Assembly: GCF_008520305.1 (NCBI RefSeq)
Contig: NZ_ML703258.1
Coordinates: 62,001-126,000, forward strand
DNA length: 64,000 nt
Direction: 5' to 3'
From: Mesorhizobium sp. SARCC-RB16n
GTDB taxonomy: Bacteria > Pseudomonadota > Alphaproteobacteria > Rhizobiales > Rhizobiaceae
In this document: in pieces, positions 34,188 to 43,088 of the stretch
How positions within the stretch are numbered: position 1 is the stretch's first letter
Layout of the letters: each line of letters begins with the position of its first letter
The notes under the pieces: model-generated
Seen by the model: only the letters and a program-made list of their open reading frames with translations
The model's database searches: none
Told to the model about the DNA's origin: nothing
Made by a program: the position numbers and the translations under genes

Positions 34188-35477
34188 ATGTCGCAGACCG
34201 ACACCATCAAGCCCAGCGCACCGGACCCAGCCGAAGTCAACAGAGCGCTGGCAGGAACCCGCAGTGGGCTGCACATCCCCCTCCTAAACAGCCGGGAGGC
34301 GGTTGCGGGCAGCGCCGTGAGGTTGACTGCCGCGCCAGGACGTAGAGATCCTGTCGCCGATGCGAGCCCAGCCGAGCACGACCCAGCTGTCGAAGAGGCG
34401 GGGCAAGGGAGCGGTTCACCGGATCCGTACGCAATGCACGCAGGGCGACGGCCGGCGGTCCTTATAATCGGATTCCTCACCGTGGCAGCTCTCGTCATCG
34501 GCGGGTTCTATTTCTGGTATGTGAACCGAAACATCGTGAGCACGGATGACGCCTATACGGATGGGCGAGTTGTCACCGTCGCCCCGCAGGTTACCGGCCT
34601 CGTCGTTTCGCTGGATGTAAGGGACAACCAGTATGTCCATAAGGGCGATCCGCTGGCTCACATCGATCCGCGCCCGTACACGATCGAACGGGACAGGGCC
34701 CAGGGCACACTCGACAGCGCCAGGGCGCAAGCTGCCGGCGAACGCCTGATTGCCGAAATCGCCCGCAAGAACTTCCCGGCTTTGCTGGAGCAGGCCCAGG
34801 CCCAACTGGTGACGGCCAAGGCCAATCTGAATCGAGCGCAAGCCGACTACGACCGGCAACACAACCTTCCCAAGGCTGCGACCACCCAGCAGCAGGTCGA
34901 TGCGGCGTTGGACGCGCTGCGCCAGGGCGAGGCGCAGGTTACTCAAGCTGAAGCCCAGGTTCAACTGAGTTCTCCTGTGGAGCAGCATATCGGCCAGAGC
35001 GATATGCAAGTCAAACAACTAACGGCACAAGTCGAGCAGGCTCAGGCCCAGCTTGATCAGCAGGCGCTCAACCTGTCCTGGACGGTGGTCACCGCACCGC
35101 AGGACGGCTGGATTACCCGGCGCAACGTGGAAATGGGCAACTACGTCACGCCCGGCCAGCAGATATTCTCGATCGTTTCACCGGACGTGTGGGTTACCGC
35201 CAACTTTAAGGAGAACCAGCTCGACGCTCTTCGGGCTGGGCAGAGCGTGAAGATCGACATAGATGCCTATCCCGATCTCGACCTGCACGGTCATGTCGAC
35301 AGTGTCCAGATGGGATCCGGTTCGAAGTTCACGGCCTTTCCGCCCGAGAACGCCACCGGCAATTTCGTGAAGATCGTTCAGCGCGTGCCAGTCAAGATCG
35401 TCATCGACCGCGGACTTGATCCCAAATTTCCGCTGCCACTCGGGATATCGGTGACTCCGACGGTGACCGTTCGATGA
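34188..35477 (+). CDS. emrA: HlyD/EmrA-family secretion adaptor
   Basis: A 429-residue membrane fusion protein. About 85 residues of cytoplasmic, disordered sequence precede one membrane helix (VLIIGFLTVAALVIGGFYFW); then the biotinyl-lipoyl blocks DDAYTDGRVVTVAPQVTGLV and DGWITRRNVEMGNYVTPGQQ, a long Gln/Ala-rich coiled coil, and a beta-barrel. The unusual long N-terminal extension is notable. It overlaps the pump gene by four bases and pairs with it to export drugs or fatty-acid-like compounds across both membranes together with the third gene. Confidence 0.9.
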   Translation: MSQTDTIKPSAPDPAEVNRALAGTRSGLHIPLLNSREAVAGSAVRLTAAPGRRDPVADASPAEHDPAVEEAGQGSGSPDPYAMHAGRRPAVLIIGFLTVAALVIGGFYFWYVNRNIVSTDDAYTDGRVVTVAPQVTGLVVSLDVRDNQYVHKGDPLAHIDPRPYTIERDRAQGTLDSARAQAAGERLIAEIARKNFPALLEQAQAQLVTAKANLNRAQADYDRQHNLPKAATTQQQVDAALDALRQGEAQVTQAEAQVQLSSPVEQHIGQSDMQVKQLTAQVEQAQAQLDQQALNLSWTVVTAPQDGWITRRNVEMGNYVTPGQQIFSIVSPDVWVTANFKENQLDALRAGQSVKIDIDAYPDLDLHGHVDSVQMGSGSKFTAFPPENATGNFVKIVQRVPVKIVIDRGLDPKFPLPLGISVTPTVTVR

Positions 35478-37063
35478 GCAGCGCTCCAACCGATGCCGGC
35501 GCCGACTGGAAGCCCCGCTACAATCCCTGGCTGATTGCGGTTTGCGTAACGCTTGCCGCCTTCATGGAAGTCCTCGACACCACGATCGTCAATGTCGCAT
35601 TGCCGCACATCGCCGGCACTCTTTCTGCGAGCAATGACGAGGCAACCTGGGCGCTGACCTCGTACCTGGTTGCGAACGGAATCGTGCTGACCATTTCGGG
35701 ATGGCTGAGCGATCTATTCGGACGCAAACGTTACTTTCTGATCTGCATCGGCATGTTCACGGTCTGCTCGTTCCTGTGCGGAATGTCGACGAGTCTGGGC
35801 GAGTTGATCGTGTTCCGGCTGCTGCAAGGTTTCTTTGGCGGCGGCCTGCAGCCGAGCCAACAATCGATCATACTGGATACGTTTCCTCCGGCCAGGCGCG
35901 CAGCTGCATTCGGCGTCACCGCGATCGCTACGATCGTCGCTCCGATCCTGGGTCCGACGCTTGGCGGCTTCATCACCGATCAGTGGAGCTGGCCCTGGAT
36001 ATTCTTCATCAATGTACCCGTGGGCATCCTCGCAGTGATTTTGAACTCGATCCTGGTCGAAGACCCGCCGTGGGTGAAGAGCCGAAAGCGTCGGGGTCTC
36101 GACTACGTTGGCCTTTCCCTCATCACGGTTGGGCTCGGAGCCCTGCAGATCATGATGGACCGGGGCACCGACGACGATTGGTTCGGTTCGTCGGTCATCA
36201 TAGTCATGGCGCTTCTCGCCTTCCTCGGCATTGCGGGCGCCATTGGCTGGCTCCTCATTGCCCGGAAGCCGATCGTCAATCTCGATGTGTTCAGGGACAG
36301 GAATTTCGCCGGCGGCAGCGCACTGATCGCGGCGACGGGGTGCATTCTCTACGCCAGCGCCGTCGTCATTCCGCAATTCGCGCAACAGGTCCTTGGCTAT
36401 ACCGCGACCTGGGCGGGGCTCATTCTCTCCCCCGGTGGCGTTGTCATCATCCTCCTTATTCCGATCGTCGGGCGCCTCTTGACCATCATCCAGGCGCGCT
36501 TCGTCATCGCCGCTGGCTTTCTCATTATGGGATCGGCGCTGCTCTTTTCGACCCACCTGACGCCGAACATAGATTTTTCGACGCTTGTCATCATGCGCAG
36601 CTTGCAGACTGCCGGCCTCGCATTCCTTTTCGTGCCGATCAGTACGATCACTTATTCCACCTTGCCGCGCGAACTGAGCGGCGACGGGGCAGCACTATTT
36701 TCAATGCTTCGCAATCTGTTCGGTTCGATCGGCATTTCTGCCGCGACGTCGCTCGTCACGGAGCAAAGCCAGGTTCGGCAGTCCTATCTGTCGGAATGGG
36801 CTTCGCCCTTTCATCAACCCTATAATGCGCTGGTCACCCAGTACGGGCGAGCGCTGGAGTCAGTTGGAAATCCTGCTGGGATCGCGCACGAAATGGCGGT
36901 TGGGGGTGTGTACCAAAGCTTCCGATCGCAAGTTGCCGTCCTGGCGTATTCCGATGTGTTTCTGTTCTTCTCATGCCTAGCCTTCCTTGCCGTTCCCTTC
37001 TGCCTCCTCCTGTCGGGCAGGATGGTGTCGAGCGGCGGCGTTGGCGCCGGCCACGGAGCTTGA
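35474..37063 (+). CDS. emrB: MFS drug transporter of the DHA2/EmrB family
   Basis: A 529-residue proton antiporter with fourteen predicted membrane segments. Seen: the family motif LDTTIVNVALPHIAGTLSAS, GWLSDLFGRKRYF (motif A) and LQGFFGGGLQPSQQ, then GPTLGGFI (motif C). It starts within the end of emrA (ATGA overlap) and the outer-membrane factor begins three bases after its stop, so the three are one translationally coupled operon making a tripartite pump. Confidence 0.93.
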   Translation: MSSAPTDAGADWKPRYNPWLIAVCVTLAAFMEVLDTTIVNVALPHIAGTLSASNDEATWALTSYLVANGIVLTISGWLSDLFGRKRYFLICIGMFTVCSFLCGMSTSLGELIVFRLLQGFFGGGLQPSQQSIILDTFPPARRAAAFGVTAIATIVAPILGPTLGGFITDQWSWPWIFFINVPVGILAVILNSILVEDPPWVKSRKRRGLDYVGLSLITVGLGALQIMMDRGTDDDWFGSSVIIVMALLAFLGIAGAIGWLLIARKPIVNLDVFRDRNFAGGSALIAATGCILYASAVVIPQFAQQVLGYTATWAGLILSPGGVVIILLIPIVGRLLTIIQARFVIAAGFLIMGSALLFSTHLTPNIDFSTLVIMRSLQTAGLAFLFVPISTITYSTLPRELSGDGAALFSMLRNLFGSIGISAATSLVTEQSQVRQSYLSEWASPFHQPYNALVTQYGRALESVGNPAGIAHEMAVGGVYQSFRSQVAVLAYSDVFLFFSCLAFLAVPFCLLLSGRMVSSGGVGAGHGA

Positions 37064-37065
37064 TC

Positions 37066-38595
37066 ATGCGCTACAAATTGCCCACTGTTGCAGCGATTTC
37101 CGGCACTTTGGCCCTGGCAGCATGCAGTGTCCCAGATTTCGATCAGCCGGACCCGGCCCTGCCCAAACGCTGGTTCACCAGCGGCACGGCTGCCGCGCCT
37201 GCGAGTACCGCGGGATTCAGCGCGGCGGCTCAGCAGCCTGTCGACTCCGCCTGGTGGCAGGTTTTTCACGATCCTACCCTTACCTCTCTGATGAAGAGAG
37301 TCGCTGAGGCCAACCTCGACGTAAGGACTGCGACCGTCCATCTCGCTGAAAGCCGTTCTCAGCGCGGCGCCGTGGCTTCCGCCCAACTGCCTGATCTGAA
37401 TGGCAGCGCTAGATACCAACATGAGAAACTGAGCGACCCTAGTATCAAAGGCAGTCTGATCGATGGTCTCGCTGGGTCGAGCACCATTTCTGCCACAGGG
37501 CCGACGGACCTGTTTACCAGCGGTTTCGATGCATCATGGGAACTCGATCTTTGGGGGCACGTCCGCCGCCAGGTTGAAGCGGCGGATGCGCAAGTGCAGT
37601 CTTCCGAGGAGCAGCGGCGTGGCGCGCTCCTGTCGAGCCTGGCGGAAACCGCGCGCGACTATATCCAGCTGCGCGGCACGCAGACCTTGATCAAGATCGC
37701 GACTGACAACCTTGTAACCCAGCAGGGTATTCTGCAGTTGACGCAAACGCGCCAGCAGAGGGGCCTGACGACCAGTCTCGACGTCGACAATGCATCCGCC
37801 CAGGTCGAAGCCGTCCGGGCGGAACTGCCCAGCCTGGAACAGCAGGAAGCGCAGCAGATCAACGCCTTGAGCTTTCTGCTCGACATGCCGCCCGATGCCT
37901 TGCGCGGCGAACTCGCCACCACGAAACCGGTGCCGCCGTCGCCCGCCAGCATTCCAATCGGCATTCCCTCCGAGTTGGCGCGCCGCCGTCCGGATATTCG
38001 CGCAGCCGAGGCGCAGCTTCACGCCGCCACCGCGGACATTGGAGTGGCGGTCGCCGAATTCTACCCAACGATCAAATTGAACGGAGCGGTGGGCTTCGAC
38101 GCCCTCAAGGCCGGGAGTTTACTGACGAGCAGTGCGATCCTGACCAATGTCGGACCCAGCGTTTCGATGCCGATCTTCGAGGGTGGCCGGCTGAAGGCGA
38201 CATTGGAGCTTCGCAAGGCGCAACAGGTGGAGGCGGCGATCGCCTATGACAAGACAGTTCTGCAAGCCTGGCACGATGTCGTGAATGCCCTCGTCGCCCA
38301 CCGGACCGAACAACAACGCCGGGACCGGCTGGCAGCGCAGGTCAAGCGCTCGCGAGAAGCCTTGTCGCTAGCCCGCGTCCGCTACAATGACGGCGTCGCC
38401 GACTTCACCACTGTGCTCGACACGGAGCGCACGCTTCTGCAAGCCGAACAGAATTATGCGCAGAGCACCACCAACATCTCGATCGATCTCGTCCAGTTGT
38501 ACAAAGCGCTTGGTGGCGGATGGGAATTGACCTACCCCGAGCCCGCCGCCCGAGCCACCGATCAGCGCTCGAAGAAGACTGACATGAGCCTGTAG
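37066..38595 (+). CDS. Outer-membrane efflux channel lipoprotein (NodT/OprM family)
   Basis: A 509-residue outer-membrane factor. The lipobox LALAAC follows a short signal, then two outer-membrane-efflux repeats: SAWWQVFHDPTLTSLMKRVA, RGLTTSLDVDNASAQVEAVR and RYNDGVADFTTVLDTERTLL, the last a hallmark of the family. ATG 37066 is chosen over upstream starts inside emrB, because it gives the lipoprotein signal. It completes the EmrAB-type pump and may also serve the RND operon nearby, which lacks its own channel. Confidence 0.92.
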   Translation: MRYKLPTVAAISGTLALAACSVPDFDQPDPALPKRWFTSGTAAAPASTAGFSAAAQQPVDSAWWQVFHDPTLTSLMKRVAEANLDVRTATVHLAESRSQRGAVASAQLPDLNGSARYQHEKLSDPSIKGSLIDGLAGSSTISATGPTDLFTSGFDASWELDLWGHVRRQVEAADAQVQSSEEQRRGALLSSLAETARDYIQLRGTQTLIKIATDNLVTQQGILQLTQTRQQRGLTTSLDVDNASAQVEAVRAELPSLEQQEAQQINALSFLLDMPPDALRGELATTKPVPPSPASIPIGIPSELARRRPDIRAAEAQLHAATADIGVAVAEFYPTIKLNGAVGFDALKAGSLLTSSAILTNVGPSVSMPIFEGGRLKATLELRKAQQVEAAIAYDKTVLQAWHDVVNALVAHRTEQQRRDRLAAQVKRSREALSLARVRYNDGVADFTTVLDTERTLLQAEQNYAQSTTNISIDLVQLYKALGGGWELTYPEPAARATDQRSKKTDMSL

Positions 38596-38752
38596 ATGTT
38601 CTGAAGTGCCGCTCGTCTCCCGGTGCTTGCTTTGTCAGCATGCCTGCCGACGAACCACATCGGGCGGGCGCTGCCTTGGCAGGGATCGTCGCGTCATCGG
38701 CACGACTTTGCTCCAATCCGAAGCAGTAGGTCTCTATTTTGGCGAGTTTGGA

Positions 38753-39037
38753 TCACGGGCAAGAGTGCCACATTCCGCTGGATCCATAGTAGCTCGAGTT
38801 TACGGCATCGAACGAGCAGTAAGCAGCATCGGTATCGTAGTTCCACCAAGGTTGGTAGTGATATCCTGGATCGCTAAAAAAGATCTCGTGGTGCCGGTGA
38901 CTGTTGATAGTGCCTCTTCCGCTAAAGTCTATGCCATGACCATCACTACCGCCGCCGCGCGCGATCGAGACCGTCGCCGACCCGCTCACCAGGAGTGCGC
39001 CCAAAGCGATCTTCGCCAGTATTCTTGCCAGTCTCAT
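38753..39037 (-). CDS. Small secreted Gly/Tyr-rich protein
   Basis: A 94-residue protein. Signal peptide MRLARILAKIALGALLVSGS followed by ATVSIARGGG; the mature part has INSHRHHEIFFSDPGYHYQP and ends in aromatic, Ser and Cys residues. GTAGGAGAATATTGTG precedes ATG 39037. The signal-peptide end SATVSIARGGG closely resembles SATESMARGGG of the next gene, so the two are probably related. Exported to the periplasm or surface; function unknown. Confidence 0.6.
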   Translation of the reverse strand: MRLARILAKIALGALLVSGSATVSIARGGGSDGHGIDFSGRGTINSHRHHEIFFSDPGYHYQPWWNYDTDAAYCSFDAVNSSYYGSSGMWHSCP

Positions 39038-39276
39038 CACAATATTCTCCTACAATTTATCTTCGTTGCAAGTCTGTAATTAAGTAGCTGCTTTATATAA
39101 GAATCAAGATAGTACGCATGGTCAGCATGTTTATATCTTGTGGTTATAGGTATGGACCGTCGAGCGTATGCCGATGCCGTGCTCCACAGTGCGGCAGGAG
39201 CAAGCCAAACCTTTCGTCGTTCAAATCTGGCCTCCACTCGTACTGTGGAGGCCGGATTCGAAGAGGGTGTCGTGGT

Positions 39277-39708
39277 TCACGGGCAGTATGGGTCGTATGC
39301 GTACGGATCGTATGGATAATCGTAGCCATATGGGTACGGGTAACCGCAGAAGTAGTCCGAACCATAGTATCCGTGGCGATCATGGGGGCGCCCCACCGAT
39401 CCAGCGTAATGGGTCACTCCGAATGAATGGTGGCTGCTGAGGCCGTGGGCGGTGCTATGGCTACCGAGGCCGCCGGCGATGCCATGGCTGCCGAAACCGC
39501 TCCCTATGCCGTGGCCGCCGAAACCGCCCCCGATGCCATGGCCGCCGCCGAAGCCACCGCCATGGCCGCCGCCGAAGCCACCGCCATGACCGCCGCCAAA
39601 GCCGCCGCCATGACCGCCGCCTCCGCGCGCCATTGATTCCGTCGCCGAGCCCGCTGCCAGCACTGCACTTAGTGCCACGATTATAAGTATTGTTTTGGAC
39701 CTTCTCAT
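39277..39708 (-). CDS. Secreted glycine/histidine-rich repeat protein
   Basis: A 143-residue protein. Signal peptide (MRRSKTILIIVALSAVLAAG) ends near ESMA-RGGG; then about five units of GHGGGFGG, followed by looser GHGIGSGFGSHG units, and a C-terminal Tyr/Pro/Asp-rich tail (YPYPYGYDYPYDPYAYDP). Such proteins are common in rhizobia and are annotated only as hypothetical; metal binding through His or surface adhesion through Tyr is speculation. AAGGAG precedes ATG 39708; an upstream in-frame start at 39750 has no ribosome site. Confidence 0.65.
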   Translation of the reverse strand: MRRSKTILIIVALSAVLAAGSATESMARGGGGHGGGFGGGHGGGFGGGHGGGFGGGHGIGGGFGGHGIGSGFGSHGIAGGLGSHSTAHGLSSHHSFGVTHYAGSVGRPHDRHGYYGSDYFCGYPYPYGYDYPYDPYAYDPYCP

Positions 39709-40047
39709 AGTAAACTCCTTATCTTTAGCTCTCACGATCTTGAAAGCCAAATTGATATGGAGAGAGGGCGCCCATTTAAATATAATACGTTTCGGCTATC
39801 TGTAGCATACGTTGCAGCTACCGTTCCGATCTTTATGAATGCCACGAAGAACCTATGGTCTTCAGCAGGCAACGCTTGTTCAAGAACTCAGCCGCACCGG
39901 CGCCGAACGCTGGCCGAAGAACCGAGACTGCCATTTAATGAGCGGGCATATGCCCCGCGTCGGATCATGTCCCGCACGCCATCGGATCGCGATGGTGGAG
40001 ATAGCACAGGTTGATGGCGCATCAGTTTGGCGGCTTCGCGGTAGATG
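39709..40047. other. Intergenic before an insertion-sequence remnant
   Basis: Promoter region of the Gly-rich gene (AT-rich near 39740-39800), then sequence without a gene up to the IS3 end at 40048. Nothing else supported. Confidence 0.3.
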
Positions 40048-40214
40048 TGTCCTGCCGCCGGTTTTCGGACACCAGGTTAAGCTAGCATTGCTTTTTCCGC
40101 GAACTCCACAGCGTTCAGATAGCCCAGAGTGGAGTGCCGCCGCCGAGGATTGTAGAAGCGCTCGATGGAATCGAACACATCCGCTTTGGCGTCATCTCTC
40201 GTCCTGTAGACCTT
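40048..40214 (-). mobile_element. IS3-family insertion sequence remnant (transposase C-terminus and right end)
   Basis: Read leftward from 40214: KVYRTRDDAKADVFDSIERF, YNPRRRHSTLGYLNAVEFAE, KAMLA, stop at 40077. This is the end of an IS3-type OrfB integrase, with the YNPRRRHSTLGY hallmark. The stop is followed by a GC-rich stretch ending in TGTCCTGCCGCC (revcomp) at 40048, as at an IS right end. The rest of the element, including OrfA and the catalytic DDE, is absent. Confidence 0.8.
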
Positions 40215-40557
40215 GCGGGCTGTCCTTCACGCTTGCATTCTTTGATGTTGCAGCCCCGTCTAGCACCAATAGGCCATCATTAATGTAGCTGCCGCCTTGC
40301 TGCGGTATAGCCCGGTCATCCAAAATCCAAAAAAGTCTCCATGCCTTTCGCACCAAACCCCTGACGATCGCCTCTGGCTCGCGCAGCAACTCATCATCGC
40401 TTACCCGGAGCACAACCACTCCAGGAAATGCGGCATGAGACAGAGTTATCATGAGCCCGTAATTCTTACGTCGTAGTTGGAAGCTTCCTGGCCACATTTG
40501 CTTAAGGCCGACCGAAAGCAGGCCGCGTGGAGAGAGCACAGGATATTCTAAGATCAT
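40192..40557 (-). CDS. Hypothetical protein truncated at an IS remnant
   Basis: A 121-residue frame, not recognised: VSDDELLREPEAIVRGLVRK and AWRLFWILDDRAIPQQGGSY look like genuine coding sequence. The last seven residues come from the IS3 remnant (junction near 40215), so the true C-terminus has been lost. AAGG lies ten bases before ATG 40557, a weak ribosome site. Probably a broken gene; function unknown. Confidence 0.4.
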   Translation of the reverse strand: MILEYPVLSPRGLLSVGLKQMWPGSFQLRRKNYGLMITLSHAAFPGVVVLRVSDDELLREPEAIVRGLVRKAWRLFWILDDRAIPQQGGSYINDGLLVLDGAATSKNASVKDSPQGLQDER

Positions 40558-40902
40558 TTCGAGAGACCTTCGGACTCTTGCAGATATCCAGAACTTACCT
40601 CCCAGCTCGTCAGCCGCTCAATTGTACGCAAGTGGACGGCAATAAGGTCTCGGTTTGTCGAATTTGACGCTTACGTATGATTCTCATTTCTTGACACGGC
40701 GGCCAACTCAGTCCCGGCTCGCAAAGCCGATACCGAGCCGGACGATGTCATCGCAGGACGGCAAAGTGCGCCATTAGGGGCTACCGTTGAGCAGTCCTGG
40801 CATGCGGAGTCACGGCTCCATTGGCCAGGCCTGTAAACTCTCTCGAGGCTCCCCAACTAGAGCCGTTGCCCTGTGACGTCTTGAATTCTGCAGTCGCAGC
40901 CG
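40558..40902. other. Intergenic downstream of hemA
   Basis: No supported gene. A minus-strand phrase near 40745-40715 (DIVRLGIGFASRD, in one frame) looks like a coding remnant. No clear terminator for hemA. Confidence 0.25.
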
Positions 40903-42117
40903 TCAGGCAACGGCCCGCGCCAATGCACATCGCGACCACAGGTCGGAGAGTGCGCCGACCAGATGGTCAATATCGGCGTCTGTGTGCAAGGGCGACGGCG
41001 TGATCCGAAGCCGTTCGCTTTTCCTCGGCACCGTGGGGTAATTGATCGGCTGGACGTAAATGCGATAGCTATCCAGCATGGTATCGCTGATCCATTTGCA
41101 TTTCACGGGATCGCCCACCATCACCGGCACGATGTGGCTGAGGTTCGGCAGATACGGGATCCCGATTCTCTCCAGACGACCGCGCACGCTGGCGACCCGG
41201 TCGCGATGCAGCTCACGCTCCGCATTGCTCGTCTTGAGATGACGTACGGCCGCAAGCGCTCCCGCCGCGACATGCGGCGGCAGCGAGGTCGTGAAGATGA
41301 GTCCAGAAGCAAAGCTGCGGATGAAGTCGCAGAGCGCGGCCGAGCCAGCGATATAGCCGCCGACCACGCCGAAAGCCTTGCCGAGCGTCCCCTCTATGAT
41401 GGTAATGCGGTCCATCAGCCCCTCACGTTCGGCTAAACCGCCACCGCGCGGCCCATACATGCCGACCGCGTGCACCTCGTCGAGATAGGTCAGGGCGCCA
41501 TGCTTGTCGGCGACGTCGCATATCTCCTTGATCGGCGCAATGTCGCCATCCATGGAGTAGACGCTCTCGAAGGCGACGATCTTCGGTGCCTCGCGGCCAT
41601 ATTCCGACAGTAGCCGGTCGAGGTCCTTCGGGTCGTTATGCCTCCAGATCCGCTTCTCCACCTTCGAATGGCGGATGCCCTCAATTATCGAGGCGTGGTT
41701 CTTCTGGTCGGAAAAGATAACGGCACCCGGAAGGTGAGCGCCCAGCGTGCCGAGTGTGGTCCAGTTCGAGACATAGCCCGAGGTGAACAGCAGCGCTGCC
41801 TGCTTGCCGTGCAGGTCGGCAAGCTCATGCTCGAGCAGCACGTGATAGTGGTTAGTGCCGGAAATGTTGCGCGTGCCGCCCGCGCCCGCGCCGCAACGGT
41901 CGAGCGCTTCGTGCATGGCAGCGATCACCGGCGAATGCTGGCCCATGCCCAGATAGTCGTTCGAGCACCAGACCGTCACTTCGCTCCGAGTGCCATTGGC
42001 ATACCGGATCGCCCGCGGAAAGTCGCCCTTTCTGCGCTCCAGATCGGCAAAGACCCGATAGCGTCCCTCCTTGTGAAGGCTATCGAGCTTCGCGGCGAAA
42101 AATGCTTCAATGTCCAT
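40903..42117 (-). CDS. hemA: 5-aminolevulinate synthase
   Basis: A 404-residue PLP enzyme that condenses glycine and succinyl-CoA to 5-aminolevulinate, the first step of heme synthesis in alphaproteobacteria (C4 pathway). Seen: [13 protein letters not shown]-like start ([20 protein letters not shown]), [29 protein letters not shown], the PLP lysine in [16 protein letters not shown], and the closing [19 protein letters not shown]. Length is that of the family. GAGGAGCATGC precedes ATG 42117. It is monocistronic here; being next to a citrate lyase and oxidase island, it may be an accessory copy. Confidence 0.95.
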   Translation of the reverse strand: MDIEAFFAAKLDSLHKEGRYRVFADLERRKGDFPRAIRYANGTRSEVTVWCSNDYLGMGQHSPVIAAMHEALDRCGAGAGGTRNISGTNHYHVLLEHELADLHGKQAALLFTSGYVSNWTTLGTLGAHLPGAVIFSDQKNHASIIEGIRHSKVEKRIWRHNDPKDLDRLLSEYGREAPKIVAFESVYSMDGDIAPIKEICDVADKHGALTYLDEVHAVGMYGPRGGGLAEREGLMDRITIIEGTLGKAFGVVGGYIAGSAALCDFIRSFASGLIFTTSLPPHVAAGALAAVRHLKTSNAERELHRDRVASVRGRLERIGIPYLPNLSHIVPVMVGDPVKCKWISDTMLDSYRIYVQPINYPTVPRKSERLRITPSPLHTDADIDHLVGALSDLWSRCALARAVA

Positions 42118-42334
42118 GCATGCTCCTCGGCGCAGGCCTTAGGCTTGAACTCCGACCTTCTATCGGGTCAGCACGGCGCAACCGCCTAGAAAGGGGAATC
42201 GAAGGGCGTGCCAATGCCGCCCTTACACAGGGGCGTGGTGTTTTGGCGGGGTTCTCAAGAGTCACTGTTGCCTAGGTGATGCTTGCGCGCTTTGTCGGTG
42301 TTGCGGCGCCTTGCCCGATCTTGCCCTGAAATGA

Positions 42335-42648
42335 TTAGGCCGGATCGTTGTCGATGACCGGCTGAGCATCATGTTGACGAGCAAGCCGGCTTCACTCACG
42401 ACCCGGCGGCATTTGCCAGCCAGGGCATCGACGTCGCGAGCCAGGATTTCCTCGTCGTGAAATCCGGCTGTCACTACAAGCTGAATTTGGCGTTGGCACC
42501 CCGCTCAGTAGCGACGCCGGGAATTGGCTATTACACGCGCGGACTGCTGCATTGGAAGAAAACGCGGTTCTGGCCTGAACACGAAGTCGCTGTCCCCGAG
42601 ATCAGGCCCGTTGTGCATGGCAGATCCATCCACACACCGGCCGCTTAG
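42335..42648 (+). pseudogene. C-terminal remnant of an MlrC-type (M81) metallopeptidase gene
   Basis: In one frame RIVVDDRLSIMLTSKP, then after a frame change HDPAAFASQGIDVASQDFLV and VKSGCHYKLNL, then GIGYYTRGLLHWKKTRFWPE. The order and the KS-x-x-HY phrase resemble the C-terminal domain of MlrC proteins. No 5' part is present and there is a frameshift near 42395, so it is a fragment. Family assignment is from memory of the motif. Confidence 0.5.
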
Positions 42649-43088
42649 TGATCGTTGGAATATCGCCCGGGACGTCAGCCCCCGGCTTCCTTCAGCCGCG
42701 CCAGACGAGCACGCCAGATCTCTTCGACGAGCATGTGCAATTGAAGGTGCGCTCGCCGAACCAACCAAGGGCCTCCTCACCGATCGTGTAATAGTCAGCA
42801 AGGTGCCAGCGGTTAAGAGCCTTCGAAAGGCCTCCGGAACGAAAAATGACAAGAGGAGGAAGTCTGATGGCCCAAACCATCAAACGTGACGCACTGCTTA
42901 CCGGCCGGCTCGAACTTATCGGGCAGTTTTCGGGGATCGTCTTCGACTAATACCGCAAAGGCAAACCACTCACGGCAAGGCTGCGCAAGTCATCCCAGGC
43001 CCCAGCGGGTAGCTTTGTCTCGTCCGAACGAACTCACTTTGGAAGCGACCGTAGCATTGGGAGCCTCCGTTTGCGGAATGGTGACGAT
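42649..43088. other. Intergenic before the citrate lyase island, with gene debris
   Basis: On the minus strand NRWHLADYYTIGEEALGWFG (about 42815-42755) followed in another frame by LVEEIWRARLARLKEAGG looks like the end of a lost gene. On the plus strand AGGAGGAAGTCTG precedes a 27-codon frame at 42867-42950 (MAQTIKRDALLTGRLELIGQ...), either a leader peptide of the island or a fragment. Promoter not recognised. Confidence 0.35.

Noticed and set aside
39427-39636. Ala-rich open frame with repeated ATGGCCGCCGCC units, possible coding repeat or CRISPR-like array
   Set aside because: It is the complement of the Gly/His repeats of the leftward secreted protein, which has a ribosome site and signal peptide. 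Units are contiguous codon repeats with no spacers.
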